From Nyssa sinensis (lineage: Eukaryota > Streptophyta > Magnoliopsida > Cornales > Nyssaceae), in assembly GCA_008638375.1 (NCBI GenBank), contig CM018038.1:31160753-31224752 (forward strand): a stretch of 64,000 nt of DNA. Reading direction: 5' to 3'. Of the stretch, positions 46,080 through 57,311 are shown piece after piece; the stretch's first letter is position 1, and every line of letters starts with the position of its first letter. A model generated the notes under the pieces. It had not been told where the DNA came from, made no database searches, and saw nothing but the letters and a program-made list of their open reading frames with translations. Made by a program: the position numbers and the translations under genes.

Positions 46080-46990
46080 TTACTACCAATGTACAGAACC
46101 CTAAAAACCTTGTACCCATTACAAGTGTTACAGGTTTGGTTCATTTTTGTCAATGTACAAACCCCTAAAAACCTTGTATTCATTACAAGTGTTACAGGTC
46201 TGATCCATTTTTCCAATATACAAACTCCTAAAAACCTTGTATTCATTACAAGTGTTACAGGTCTGGTTTAATTTTTCCAATATAAAGACCCCTAAAAAAC
46301 CTTGTACTCATTACAAGTGTTACAAATTTGGTCCATTTTGTCAATGTACAGACCCCTAAAAACCTTGTACTCATTACAAGTGTTACAAGTTTGGTCTATT
46401 TTTGCCAATCTACAGACCCCTAAAACCCTTGTATTCATTACAAGTGTTACAAGTTTGGTCCATTTTTGCCAATCTATAGACCCCTAAAACCCTTGTACTC
46501 ATTACAAGTGTTACAAGTTTAGTCCATTTTTGTCAATAAACAAACCCCTAAAAACTTTGTATTCATTACAAGTGTTATAGGTCTGGTACAGACCCCTAAA
46601 ATACCTTGACGCATTACAAGTGTTACAAGCTTTGTCCATTTTTTTCAATGTACAGACCTTTAAGAAACCTTGTACTCATTACAAGTGTTACAGGCCTGGT
46701 CCATGTTTTCCAATGTATAGATCCCTAAAAATCTTGTACTTATTACACATGTTACAAGTCTGGTCCATTTCATCAATGTACAAACCCCTAAAAATCATGT
46801 ACTCGTTACAAGTGTTACGGGTCTGGTCCATTTTATCAATGTACAGACCTTTAAAAAATCTTATATTATTTACAAGTGTTGTAAGTTTATATATTCTGTT
46901 TTATTAGTACGCAGACACCTAAAAAACCTTGTTTTATTTATAAATGTTATAGGTTTGTATATTATGTTATTTAGACCTCTAAAATGCCTT
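46080..46990 (+). repeat. Tat-3 post-pol tandem array, about 62-65 bp unit, roughly 14 copies
   Basis: Units read CAATGTACAGACCCCTAAAA, CCTTGTACTCATTACAAG, TGTTACAAGTTTGGTCCATT. ACAAGTGTTA recurs about every 62-65 bases from 46117 to 46945, the last copies being the most diverged. It occupies the same place as the 61-bp array in Tat-1 and shares ATGTACA and TTGGTCCAT with it, but the units are otherwise different. The ORFs here are repeat artefacts. Confidence 0.88.
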
Positions 46991-47190
46991 TTACGTACTT
47001 TGGAATTCTTAAAAAAACTTGTATTTTTCTACTAGACTGAATATTAGAAAAATTGTCCCAAAGTAAAAAAGAACACAAATAGATCAAACTAGAGACAAGT
47101 TTTGAAATAATTAAAATTTCATTTATTAAAAGCCAAAAAATGGGAAAGTTACAAAGTCAGAAAAGCAAAAAGGAAAGGAGTACAAAAATC

Positions 47191-47349
47191 CTATAAATCT
47201 ACTTTGCTACAGGCCTGGCAATCCCTGGCAGAACTTTTTAAACTCTCATAAGGACTACTAACTACTAGATTTACTTCTATTTGGTCATCTACTCCCTGTG
47301 GGTCTGTGATTTCATAACCAGTGCTTGACTGAGCATCAGAGATAGACAT
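47191..47349 (-). other. Tat-3 miniature antisense ORF, 52 codons
   Basis: ATG at 47349 (MSISDAQSSTGYEI) to TAG at 47191. It is in the position and direction of the antisense gene of Tat-1. The leader upstream is similar, and its end (DCQACSKVDL) lies where the Tat-1 gene ends: the GGCCTGGCAATCCCTGGCAG text matches the C-terminal end of Tat-1. Nearly the whole Transposase_28-like and coiled-coil coding part is deleted, but the small frame is intact. Whether it makes a peptide is unknown. Confidence 0.45.
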
Positions 47350-47783
47350 TGTCTAAAGAAAAGATATAGATGAACAGAAGATAGAAGAAGAAAGATGAAA
47401 AACTTGAGAAATGTTTTGTGAATTAAACCTAACCGAGGTCTTGATCGAAGGAATCTTTCTAGCGCACCGAGATCGCCTTACTCAGAAAACTCCCTTGTTG
47501 TTGAAATGCTCCAAATGTAGAAGTGTTGAAAGGGGGAATAGTGATGTGTTAATCCCCTCCCCCTTTCATAAAAATCCCAATAGATGCCCATGTTAGGGGG
47601 TGTTGCTTCTGAACGAACATGACGGTTAGGGCAATGATGGCCTTGTAACCTAATCGGCAAATGACGCAATAGATGTCACATCAACGACTGTCTCTTCATA
47701 ATATGAAACAACGTATTTATGACGGACATGTATATAACGTCTTAGAAATCCTAACCTAAGCTCTAAGTATGCCATAGAACTAA

Positions 47784-47801
47784 GGCTCGAGGGGGAGTAA
47801 C
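47784..47801 (+). promoter_or_regulatory. Polypurine tract of Tat-3
   Basis: GGCTCGAGGGGGAGTAAC immediately precedes the TG of the 3' LTR and matches the Tat-1 tract in position and core. Confidence 0.8.
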
Positions 47802-48261
47802 TGATATACCATGATTTGACTACCATATTCAGCGTGTGACACGTGCCTATAATGAGCTCTTCAGGGTACAGATCATGAGAGGGTTATTTCATCCAAGTCA
47901 ACGAAGCACAGAGGGTTCAAAGGTAATGGGTTCCAAACTTATCACCGCGTTCCATAGGCTACCGACCTTAGAATAAGGAAACAGAGTTATACACGAAAAC
48001 TACTATTTGCATATATCCTCAAATCCCTACTTTTAGGGCTCTTAATCCTACTTAACGTGGGATATCTACAGCCTATAAATAAGGCCTAAGGTACTCTTTC
48101 AATTTATGTTAAATTCGTCTTTTGAATTATTATTTTGATTTTTTTACTAACTTTATCATCGAAGTAGCTACCACCAGAACTTTTAAGGTAATTCTTTAAT
48201 CTCAAGTTCTTGACAGGTAGTTCGGGAGAGAAAGCCTTTAGACCAGGAAAGAACAACATCA
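47802..48261 (+). repeat. 3' LTR of Tat-3
   Basis: It starts TGATATACCATGATTTGAC and ends GAACAACATCA. It shares the TGATATACCATAATTTGACC start with the Tat-2 LTR (minus strand) and AATAAGGAAACAG, GTAGCTACCACCAGAAC and TTCTTGACAGGTAG with the other Tat LTRs. The ORF at 48104-48304 runs out of it and is not a gene. Confidence 0.85.
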
Positions 48262-48860
48262 TATCTATACATATATATATATATATACACACACACACAT
48301 ACATACATATATTTGCATATATATCTTAGTTATTTATTTACTTCAAAATTGAATAACATATTTAACTTAATTTTTATAAAACGCTCGGAATAGTTGTGTT
48401 TTTGGGTTATAACATATTATTGAAAGCAAAACCGAATAGTTTATTAGTTCAATTTTGTTGATGGATGCATTCATTTGTTCATGTGTATTTATCATATTTT
48501 ATACAGACAATTTTTTAAAATTATTTTGTATTTGATTTTTAATCATTATTATTTTAGTTTTAAAATTAGTTTAACATTTTAAATACAATGGATTAGACGT
48601 TAAATGAGTGACTCATCCACTTGGTCTCTCACCAGGTTGATGCCTCGGGTCAATTTGACAACTATTGGTGTTCAAGAACCCTCTCCCTCATTTGACAGGG
48701 TTGCAAATTTTCCACGTGTAATGTTATATTTATTGATATTATAAAGAGGGGAGAGAAATAATGTAACAAAAGCAAGTTGTTATTCTTAATTTTCCTTGCA
48801 ATGTGGTTTGGTCATGACCAAATATATGTATTTCTAAAAAATATTAAAATTAATCTTGCA

Positions 48861-48929
<69 letters not shown>
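48861..48929. repeat. Compound microsatellite (GT)10(GA)24
   Basis: A pure run of GT from 48861 to about 48880 switches to GA until 48929. Read as protein it gives Val-Cys then Arg-Glu repeats, so the ORF 48777-48980 is an artefact. Confidence 0.95.
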
Positions 48930-48933
<4 letters not shown>

Positions 48934-49167
48934 TCCCTACCAAACAAATCCTTATTTCAATGCATTGGGCCCAAAAATAGCTGTGCCACATGCATAACAG
49001 AAGTGGCAGAGGACATGAAATAAATGCTATGGGGTTAATTGTGTCTAATCTATTTCATTTCCCATTTTAGCAATTCATGTCTGTCCTTGTAATTTCATTG
49101 ATTTCATAAATTAAATAACCAAACCCTCATATCATCATTCATAATAGTGGATTTGAATGTGAAACTC

Positions 49168-49388
49168 TTATGATATGTTTGGTACGCATGAATGAAATAG
49201 AGAGTGGAATGGAAATGATACGGAATGAAATAAAGATTACTCATTTAGGTCAAAAGAATGTTTAGAATAATTTTTAATAAATGTCCATTTTATGAAATAA
49301 GCATTCTCAATCATACTAAACATGAATAAAGAATAAAAAATTAAAATAAACATTTCTGAAATGCTCATTCTACCATACCAAATATGAT
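49168..49388. repeat. MITE-like element with imperfect terminal inverted repeats
   Basis: The left end ATGATATGTTTGGTACGCAT and the reverse complement of the right end, ATCATATTTGGTATGGTAGA, align over about 30 bases. The body is AT-rich with no coding potential. This fits a small non-autonomous DNA transposon. The superfamily is not assigned. Confidence 0.4.
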
Positions 49389-50654
49389 GTTAAAGTTACA
49401 CTCTAAAGTTGGCATCAAAGTTGCTTCCTTTAAAGGTACTAACTTTACTTTATAAATCTCTCTCTATATAGTGCCCTAAGGGGATGTTTGGGAAAACAGT
49501 AACACCAACTCATGAATTTAGTATTGGCCTAGTAGTTGAATGTGTATCAGAAGTTCTCTCAAACTTAGGTTCTCCATAAACTGAAATAAAAGTTTGTGGG
49601 TCCAATTTGGTGCAGTGCTCACAGTCCACAATCACAAAGTTTAGATCCCTGTCAAGGAGCAGGATAAGGAAGGGAAAAAAGTTGTTCTGGCATGTTTGAA
49701 TTGGAGTAAATTTTAGGTCCCCACAAGATCATGGCGACAGAAGGTTGGTTGGGCAATAATAACAAGGACTGTAAACCTTTTGTGAAATGGCTTTGACTTG
49801 CTCAGCTTTGAATGCAAACGAATTTTTGGCCCTACCCCTATTTGTGTAACTTGTATTTTCACTTGTGAATGCTTTCTTCATCCGGTTTCTTGCATTAAAC
49901 CCATACCTGATGCTAATTTGATGCTCTGCTCTAGAGGCATTTATCGTCAGGGTCACGTAAGAGAGCTATCATTGTTAAGATTTAATACAACAAAAACAAT
50001 TATATTATTGAAGCACATTGTTGTATATAATTGATTTAATACCTTGTTATAGCACAATGTCCTTGTCATTATGTGAATGATAATGTCATTAGTTACGCGT
50101 TTATCACGTAAATCATAATTTAAGTGTTGTATTATGTGGTTGTACTTAGCCCACCCATGTTTTCTTGTTTGGATGTATGGGAGGTCTTTGTAATAAAATT
50201 TTGGATAGATCTATAATGAAAGAGACGTGTATAACATTTCTCTCTCTCTCTCTCTCCTTCCTCTAAGACTTTAGTTACAGAAATAAAACTTCTATAAAAT
50301 AAAATAAAAAAAACTTATGCCAACAGCCCACTCTTCAATTAAATAAAAAAAAAAAAAAAAGAATTATAAATTTTTTCTGCAAATTTATACTATTTTAAGA
50401 ACACAAATAGTGCACATGTGGAGCACTTCCATTTCTGTTTTTTTATCCCCTCACATTACTCTTTCACAAAGACATCTCTTTTGTTTCTTTAATCCCAAAC
50501 AAATATCAAATAATAAATATTTTAATCAAGTATTCCCGAAGGAAACAAATCCTTTTCTTTGACAACCATGACAGATGTTTCGGCTAGATCCTTGCCTTGA
50601 ATCTTAGTTCCTTTATTTTTTTAATTTTTTGTTGATTTATGATTTTGAACTTGA

Positions 50655-50783
50655 AGCAGAACGGTGGCATGATGACTTGATTGGACTGCTAACAATGATG
50701 AAGCAATCTGGCTATGAGGATGATGAAGCATTGCCAAGGATGAAACAAGACTCTCTGCAACAGCAATGGATTCTTTGGTGATA
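50655..50783 (+). other. Short coding-like remnant, unrecognised
   Basis: One frame reads FELEAERWHDDLIGLLTMM and continues KQSGYEDDEALPRMKQ before a TGA near 50781. The composition is protein-like and distinct from the AT-rich surroundings, but it is only about 45 codons and I do not recognise a family. It may be a decayed exon. Confidence 0.2.
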
Positions 50784-51595
50784 ATGACGGCAATGGGCAG
50801 TCATTGGGATATTATTGTTATTTATATAAAAAAAAAAAGAATTAATAAAGATTATGTCATCATAATGAAATTAAGTTTAAAATAAGAAATAACTAGAGCC
50901 CTTCACTTCAAATTGAAAATATACACGAATTTTATAATAATATAACATCTTTTTAAAGGAGTTAAAGCATCAATGAATTCAAGCCAAACTATAAGGGGGT
51001 TAAAAGTGTAAATTCTCCTTCTAAATTTTAATTTCATCTCCAAACAGAAAGGAGTGTATTTTAGTCATTTTATATTCTGATAATTGCACCACATTTGACA
51101 TTTCACTCGCGATATCAGAAAGTATTTTAGTGTCATGTTTTAAATCGCAAAGGGTCAAAGTGAAATTGAGCCAAAACACAAGATGTTATCAGCATATTTT
51201 TCTCTAGAAGTTATAATGAGATTGAATTCCTCCCATATATTTGACAATGGGTAACAAAATCAAACATCGATTCAAGACAACAACCGCATAAGATTACTCA
51301 GGTGAGAAGGCTAATCACAATTGTTCTAAAAGAAATAACTTGTCCCATGCTTTAAGACCGGTTAAGCATCCCAGGGCTCTAGAGATGGATTAAACAGGAA
51401 ATATTATTATGAATGTAGTATGAGGAAACAATTTGCAAGTTGAAGCAGAGAAAGCAAATGGCACTGACATGGCCATGCAAACACCAGAAACCGACAATTC
51501 TTTGAATCAATCAAAACAGATACCCCTATAGTCTACTACAAGCCATTCCCAAGTTGTCTCTATTATTGTAGCAAAAGGATAATTGATCTGATCAT

Positions 51596-51858
51596 CTAGG
51601 CAGAAGCAGTTTTCTTTTGCTGGAAGATGACGGCATAAACAGGGACCAGAACGCCAATGCTGAAGGCAGTGAAGACACCAAGGCTCATCTTCAGCTTCTG
51701 ATGTTTCATCCTGTCCAAGTTGTACATGTGTTTTGCATGAAGGTAGAATGGCTCATCATGACCATGGCCATGTCCATGTCCTCCCCCCATCCTCTTGATG
51801 CCAGTTGAGTGGAAACCTCTGTTCACTGTCGCACCAAAATCACAAATTGGCACCTTTC
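51596..51858 (-). CDS. Last exon of a small mitochondrial single-span membrane protein gene
   Basis: The exon reads GATVNRGFHSTGIKRM, a Gly/His-rich stretch (GGGHGHGHGHDEPFYLH), KHMYNLDRMKHQKLKM, then one membrane span (LGVFTAFSIGVLVPVYAVIF) and the tail QQKKTASA, ending TAG at 51596-51598. RGFHSTG looks like the end of a mitochondrial presequence. Plants have a conserved small protein of this kind, and its topology resembles small respiratory-chain subunits such as COX7c, but I cannot name it with certainty. The open frame upstream of about 51858 has no ATG and ends in intron-like sequence with possible acceptors (TTATCAG or CAGAAAG). The first exon was not found. The preserved frame suggests selection, or a young retained fragment. 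Confidence 0.6.
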
Positions 51859-53029
51859 TGATAAGTTCACACATACTGGCTCCATAAATAGGGGTAACCA
51901 ACATAAAGATGACAATGATTTGGTGAGAAGCAAAATCATTAATTACTGCTAAGTCAATTAAGGGAGAAACCACGTTTGGTCATAGTGTTACATGATAATT
52001 ATTATAATGATATGATATTTGGTCAAAAGTTCTCCATATGTAACATTTAGATTAAACTTTTTAGTGTTACATGATAATTGTTATAATGATATGGTATTAT
52101 GAATTAACTTTTAGTGTGTAATATATTTTTTGATTATTTTTATTAGTTAGTGCCTTGCTTCATTCAAGCTAGCACTTTTTTGTCGCTTCTTTTTTCAGAC
52201 GATGTGAGACCTTAGCGCCTTAAAAATGTCTTTTGCCTTTAACTACACTGATACAAATAAACTCAGGACATCCTCCATGCCATTGTAGATGACAAAAAAA
52301 ACCTAAGACCACATTGATTCAGAATGTGAACTGACAGACTAAGTCTATATTAGATCTATTCCCTGGGAATAAGATTCCCAATCAGTCGTTTGTCTAGGAA
52401 TTCAAGAAATAAAAAATAACACTGCAAAGTAATAATTTTGTTTTTGGTTTTTTGATAGGTAACACTGCAAAGTAATAACATAAGTTATTTTAACAATAAA
52501 GACAACCATCATAGACCTCGATTGGATACTGCCAAACTTGTCAATCGCCTAAGCCAGTTGAAGACCAAAAGTCATCGCCATATTGTTTTTAAGTTCAGGT
52601 ACACTATTCAGGCCTTCTCAAAGCAGTACAATACCCATAACAAGTTGGCTAATCATTAGCTAAAAATCACTAATCAAGAGATGTAGCAATTAATAGATGT
52701 TTGACCCCAATTGTTTCATCACATAGATCACCGAACAGTAAAAAAGTACAGAGCTTTTCAACACTGAAATAAATTTTTAACTTTTTATTTACTTGTTGGA
52801 TACGTGAAATTGTTTTTGAACTACTTATCTCCATACAACTAAAACTTCAATGCCTATGGATCGAGTGTTCTTAGATGAAAAAGGATTGGGTATTGATGCC
52901 AAAAAAGGAAATGGGGAGAGATTGTGTTGATTAAGAGCACATTCACTATACTTCCAATGTACTACATATTTTTGTTTCCTATTAAGCTTTAGAGGAACTT
53001 CCTTGGAGTGGCATGAAAAGGTGAAAAAA
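51859..53029. other. Non-coding interval upstream of the mitochondrial-protein exon
   Basis: If the gene is intact this is intron and promoter. I looked on the minus strand for a presequence-like first exon and found none; one ATG-initiated frame near 52560-52590 stops after ten codons. The interval holds the tail-only insertion at 52417-52478 and a GCGCCTTA-rich repeat fragment near 52190-52240. Confidence 0.4.
52417..52478 (-). mobile_element. Tail-only retroposon insertion with 19-bp target duplication
   Basis: TAACACTGCAAAGTAATAA occurs at 52417-52435 and again at 52460-52478. Between them are 24 bases that on the minus strand read CCTATCAAAAAACCAAAAAC followed by AAAA. That equals the 3' tail of the LINE and SINE copies in this window (for example ACCTATCAAAAAA at 54247). 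It is an extreme 5'-truncated insertion of which only the tail was copied. Confidence 0.8.
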
Positions 53030-54085
53030 AGATTCATCTAATCAACCAAGACAAAGTCAGAATGCCTAGATGTGAGGATAGGTTTGGGGATTAAGAAGTT
53101 GAGGGTCTTCAGTAAGGCCCCTTTGGGGAAATGGTTTTGGAGTGCAACTGCGAAGTCGAGGCAAACCATAGCTACTAAATATGGGTGTGAGCCAAGTGGT
53201 GGGATCGCTAGGGTTGTTGATGGGCCATATGGTTTGGGATTGTGAAAATCTATCAGGAAAGGGATGGAGGATCTTTTCCATTTCATAAGAGCTTTGAGAT
53301 TGGTAATGACACAAGAATGAAGTTTTGGCTGGATACTTGGAGTGAAATCACAAATTTAAAGAATCAGTTTCCCCAGCTATATTGGTTTGCCTCCATCAGA
53401 AATGCTTGGGTAACAGATTGTGTGGCGAGACTGATGGAGGTTCTTCAACACTTCAAGGCTTCACTAGGAAGAAAAGATTCCCTTTGGTTGAGGCCAAGTA
53501 GTTTCAAAATGTTTTGACTCTGCTCTTATTATTAAGAGCTGGCAAGGAAAGGGGAACCAAAATTCCCGTGGAAGATAATTTGGTGTTCCAAAATCCCGGT
53601 TAAAATGACTTTTTTGTGTGCAGATGGTGGCTTGGGGAGTGGTGTTAACTATGGATAGCAGGAAGAAAAGAGGTTTTGTTTTAACTAGTAGGTGTTGTAT
53701 ACTATGTGCAAAGTTAAAGAGGAGACCGATGATCATCTCTTCCTCCATTGCTTGAAGGCTAGGGGATACTTGGAGCCTGTTGTTCTCACTTTTTGGTTCT
53801 TCGTGAATCATGTCTACTATAGTTGGGGACATTCTTGTGGATTGGAAAAGAGGAAAGTGTGGAGGATGACCCCACTTTGTCTTCTTTGGTGCTTGTGGAA
53901 GGAAAGGAAGAGGAAGATTTTTGAAGGGAAGAATTATTCCCTTGTAGATTTAAGGATAAGTTTTTGAAAATGTTTTATTTTGGATATTCTTTTGTTGATT
54001 TTTTAGGGGGGACTTGAGACTTTAATTTTGTCTCTCTCCCCTTTGTGTATGGGTTTGCCCTACCTGTACTTATCAAAAAGAATTT
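53030..54085 (+). pseudogene. L1-type LINE ORF2, 3' end (5'-truncated)
   Basis: In shifting frames it reads KAPLGKWFWSATAKS, ATKYGCEPSGG, SFEIGNDTRMKFWLDTW and RNAWVTDCVARLM, then the Cys/His zf-RVT signature CKVKEETDDHLFLHC at about 53704-53748 and LLWCLWKERKRKIFEGK near 53886-53935. These are the C-terminal segments of plant L1 ORF2, after the RT. Stops and frameshifts make it dead. The 3' end is TGTACTTATCAAAAAG at about 54065-54080. Confidence 0.85.
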
Positions 54086-54164
54086 AATGGAATAAATCCC
54101 TTAAAACTAACTACAAGAAGATAACACAAACAACAAGGAACAACGGTCAAAAGTGTTCAAATCC

Positions 54165-54262
54165 TCTTTTACTTTGGTAGCTCCTCCACCTCCCATATGG
54201 GAGGTGGAGGGTTCAAGTCCCCTTAAGGGGCAAGAGTGTGTGATTTACCTATCAAAAAAAAC
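54165..54262 (+). mobile_element. tRNA-derived SINE-like insert
   Basis: It has a perfect polymerase III B box GGTTCAAGTCC (54210-54220), a hairpin just before it (CCACCTCCCATATGGGAGGTGG) and a 3' tail TTACCTATCAAAAAAAA (54244-54260). An A box is not convincing and no target duplication was found, so the limits are approximate. A second, better-defined copy is at 61005-61122. Confidence 0.5.
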
Positions 54263-54759
54263 ATACATAAAGAATTATTTTCCTTCTAAAAGTTCTACTA
54301 TTTGTTATTTCTATACACCAAAAAGTCAAAACTAAGCTGCTCTCGAACGATGCCACTTATATGGGATGACCCTTGAAGCTCAAGAGAAGATCACGAGCAT
54401 CTCAAAAGCAACCCAAAAAAAACCCCAAAAGGGAAAATAATTCTTTAATTACCATACAGTACTTCACAAGAACAACCAGCTTCATATTTACATATAAAGC
54501 AGTGATTCAAAATTACTTGTTTTTTAATTTCTTTTATGTGTGTTATATTACTAAAGGCACCAAATGGGTGCTTCCATATACATTTAAAAAAATTGATACG
54601 AAAAACTCAAAAAAGAAGAAAAACTCTATTTAACTTTTACATTCCACAAAGGGGACCCTAAAAACTCTACAATTTCTCCCCTTCTAAATGATCCATCTGA
54701 AGCATAAAGGGGCCATTCGCCAAGCCCCACTTTTCCATTAGCACACCAAGCTGCCCCTC
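54263..54759. other. AT-rich filler, no feature seen
   Basis: The ORF at 54373-54633 is Lys/Asn/Thr-rich from A-runs and not convincing. Part of this text (ATCTCAAAAGCAACC, ACAGTACTTCACAAGA) recurs near 61617-61690, so it belongs to a repeat also present there. Confidence 0.4.
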
Positions 54760-55990
54760 CATTAAGCTAACACCTCCACCATAAAACGCGACATAACCCA
54801 ACTAACCCTAAAGAGACTGATAAGAAGAATCCAAATTGCCCTTATGCTAAGACAGATGGTGCAAGACAGTATGAGAAGAGTAGAGAAGAGAAGAAAGATT
54901 GAGAGAGAGGGAAACCAAAAGAAAGAAGAGAAGAGATAAGAGAAAACCAAAAGAAATCCAATATCTCAATATTCCAATTCATTCAATAATAAAAGTCTAC
55001 CAAATCCTATTACAAATAGCCTATTAATAAGCAAAACCTACAAAGAGAAATTACCAAAGAGACATAAATACCAAAATAAAAACAATACTAAATCAAATCC
55101 TAAAATAGAATAAATCTTAAAATAAATAAGCCCTAAATATAAAATAGAAAAATACATGAAATAAATTATCACCTAGGGTCAAATACGAATGGCACAAATG
55201 GCCCGCGGGGTCCTCATTCCCCATCATTTCTCCCTGGCTGAGAAGAACTCGACTCTGGTGAGTTAAGATGGCAGTCATGTTGTAAAGGAGCAAGAATATC
55301 CAAAAACTGATCCATGCAATTTGACTGAAATGGTGGGAAAACAACTATCGGTGTTGAGTAAGAAGTAACACTTTTTGTCTGTACACTTGTGGGTAACAAT
55401 GGAGGCTCAAAGGTGCCTCGATTTGGAAACACGTTCTCCACATGAAAATCTAGATTAGAACCCATAAACAATGATAAGTCAAACAAACATGAATTTAGGT
55501 CCAATTTAGAAGCAAGGCAAACAAGAGCACAGGTGTGAACATGTGGAGGAACATGAAATAAATTCCCTTTTCTTGTTGTGCAATGTTACAATATGCTTAT
55601 AACTTTCATTACCCAAAGCAATTTTATGATGCACATCAACATGAAGATCATGAAACTGTTGGGTAAAGAAATTGTAGATGCAAATCAACGAGACTCCACT
55701 GTTAAAGGAACTAGGGAAATTGATAAAGGAGAGTTTGCACAAGGACCAAAGCCATGAGACTGATGAGGTGCGAACCAATGAATGCTCTTGTAAAGAGGCT
55801 TACCAGGGATAAAAACTTTGTATGTGACTATGTTTATTAATATTGCTATCAACATACATTTTTAAAGAGTCACTTTTCTTGGGACTCAAGGGAGTAGAAA
55901 TGACACGTGAACTGTTAAAAATAGAGCCCTTTGATGAAATCCCATCTATTTGACATGTCAACTCAGCTAAATCCTTAGGATTCATTTGAC
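54760..55990 (-). mobile_element. Ty3/gypsy remnant: end of pol and 3' LTR side
   Basis: On the minus strand 55506-55778 contains FFTQQFHDLHVDVHHKIALG and NESYKHIV, a segment typical of the region after the integrase core in plant gypsy elements. The pol tail at 55214-55504 ends NSPESSSSQPGRNDGE, followed by GAATGAGGACCCCGCGGGCC and TATTTAGG-rich text that marks the start of the LTR side. A shared NINK/MYVDS run near 55830-55860 may be leftover RT. It is a different lineage from the Tat elements. The extent of the LTR (to about 54760) is a guess. Confidence 0.6.
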
Positions 55991-56249
55991 AATGAGGAAG
56001 GTAACTGGGGGTTTGGGACTAAATCAGTGAGGATCTTGAGGATCTTTTGACATGTTAGTTACCTCAGATGGTGGGTCAATTACCTCTTCAAATGGAGAAT
56101 GAGGAACTTTCTTAGCTTTCTCCTTATTTGTCTCACCACAGGCTATTCATATTTGATCTTGGGGGATAGTTTATTTTATGTATTGTTTATTTAGTGTTTA
56201 TTTATTTTAAGACTTAATCAAAAAATCATCTTTGATGGTGACTTTGGCT

Positions 56250-56900
56250 TTCCAAAGGAATTACTTACTCCCTTGTCTTTAAAATGGCATAGCATGACAT
56301 TACCTCAAAAATCCTATGCTTGATTCATACCCACCAAAGCATGTCTTCCTCCTCCTCATTGACGATTTCACCACAAAGCATGCCATAAAACTCTATCATT
56401 TCTGCCACCTCCCAATCCTAAACATGCCCAATGAAAGTAACATTCCACACCGTCTTCCTTCCAATCATCCTATAGCATTCCACAACTGAAATTTGTTTCC
56501 TCAATGCAATGCGGTATAAGTGGGGGAATGTCATGTGAAGAGGCCCTAATTCACATCAGATGTCAATCCAGAATCGAACTCTGTGACCATTACCCACCTT
56601 CCACAAAAAATGTTTGCAGAAATCATCCCAACCACTCCAGATACTCTTCCATACCCCAATCCCAAAAGACCCTAAACATGAGATCTTATTCCAAACCAAA
56701 GTTTTAGCCAAAGGCCATCATTTTTGGGAGCATCAACCCTTAACAGCTTTGGAAGGTAAGCATTCATGTGCACCCTGCTACCTAACCAACTACAAGTTAA
56801 GGAATTTACCATGATAAACCCATTTAAGTACCTTTCCATACAATGGATGCCTCACCTCCCCTTGTCAACCCCCTTGAGTAAAGCTTCTTAAAAACTAAAT
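56250..56900 (-). pseudogene. L1-type LINE ORF2 fragment, minus strand
   Basis: Translation in shifting frames gives WKSIWSGWDDFCKHFLWKV, NGHRVRFWIDI, FPHLYRIALRKQISV and FIGHVQDWEVAEM, which are the segments between the RT and the zf-RVT motif in plant L1 ORF2. The same region in the plus-strand LINE copies is at 53260-53450. Stops and frame changes are frequent. Confidence 0.75.
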
Positions 56901-57311
56901 CAACTCAAGCCCTAATAATTAGTTGGTCTAATTATCCCAAGACAGGAGCATACTAATATCTCTTACTTAAATGGTCGTATCTTTAAGAAATTTGTGGAAC
57001 CCCTTAGAATACCCTTCCACAAGCCACATTAAATAAGCCTTTCACATTCCCCACAAAACAATCAACCTAGAACACCCTTATTTTCACATCATCAGCAATA
57101 CCAGGTTAGATAAGCAAGCACAAGCCCCACAAAACAATCCCCTAAACTATTTCCAAGAAGAAAAACTAGCTAAATAGACCTTAATTGTTAAATTAATAAC
57201 ATGTAACAGTCTGGAGTGAATTTATTTATTTATTTTGAATAAATTTGGAGTGCATTGATTATTAGAATATAAGATTTAGGGCAAACTACAAGTTTCTAAC
57301 AATTGCCTAAG
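56901..57311. other. No feature seen
   Basis: AT-rich stretch between the LINE fragment and a MITE-like repeat. No open frame or signal worth calling. Confidence 0.4.

Larger units (their letters stand above)
44661..48261 (+). mobile_element. Third Tat-lineage element, 5'-truncated (Tat-3)
   Basis: Homology to Tat-1 begins inside the second RNase H (IQKIERNQNFRANALANMA at about 44664) and continues through integrase, a post-pol tandem array, a shrunken antisense ORF, the PPT and a 460-bp 3' LTR. Everything upstream of the RNase H end is missing. The surviving pol has stops and frame changes. The 5' break does not show a target duplication. Confidence 0.88.
48262..51595. other. AT-rich intergenic region
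   Basis: No complete gene seen. Poly-A/T tracts and TA runs dominate. The stretch contains a compound microsatellite, a MITE-like repeat and a short coding-like remnant, each listed separately. The ORFs at 49729-49956 and 49798-50034 lack family signatures. Confidence 0.45.

Noticed and set aside
46089..46907. Series of plus-strand ORFs of 60-95 codons
   Set aside because: All come from the Tat-3 tandem array and repeat the same peptide phrases.
48777..48980. ORF with Val-Cys and Arg-Glu repeats
   Set aside because: Read through the (GT)n(GA)n microsatellite.
54206..54224. tRNA gene
   Set aside because: Only a B box is present; no cloverleaf can be drawn around it, and the 3' tail is that of a SINE.
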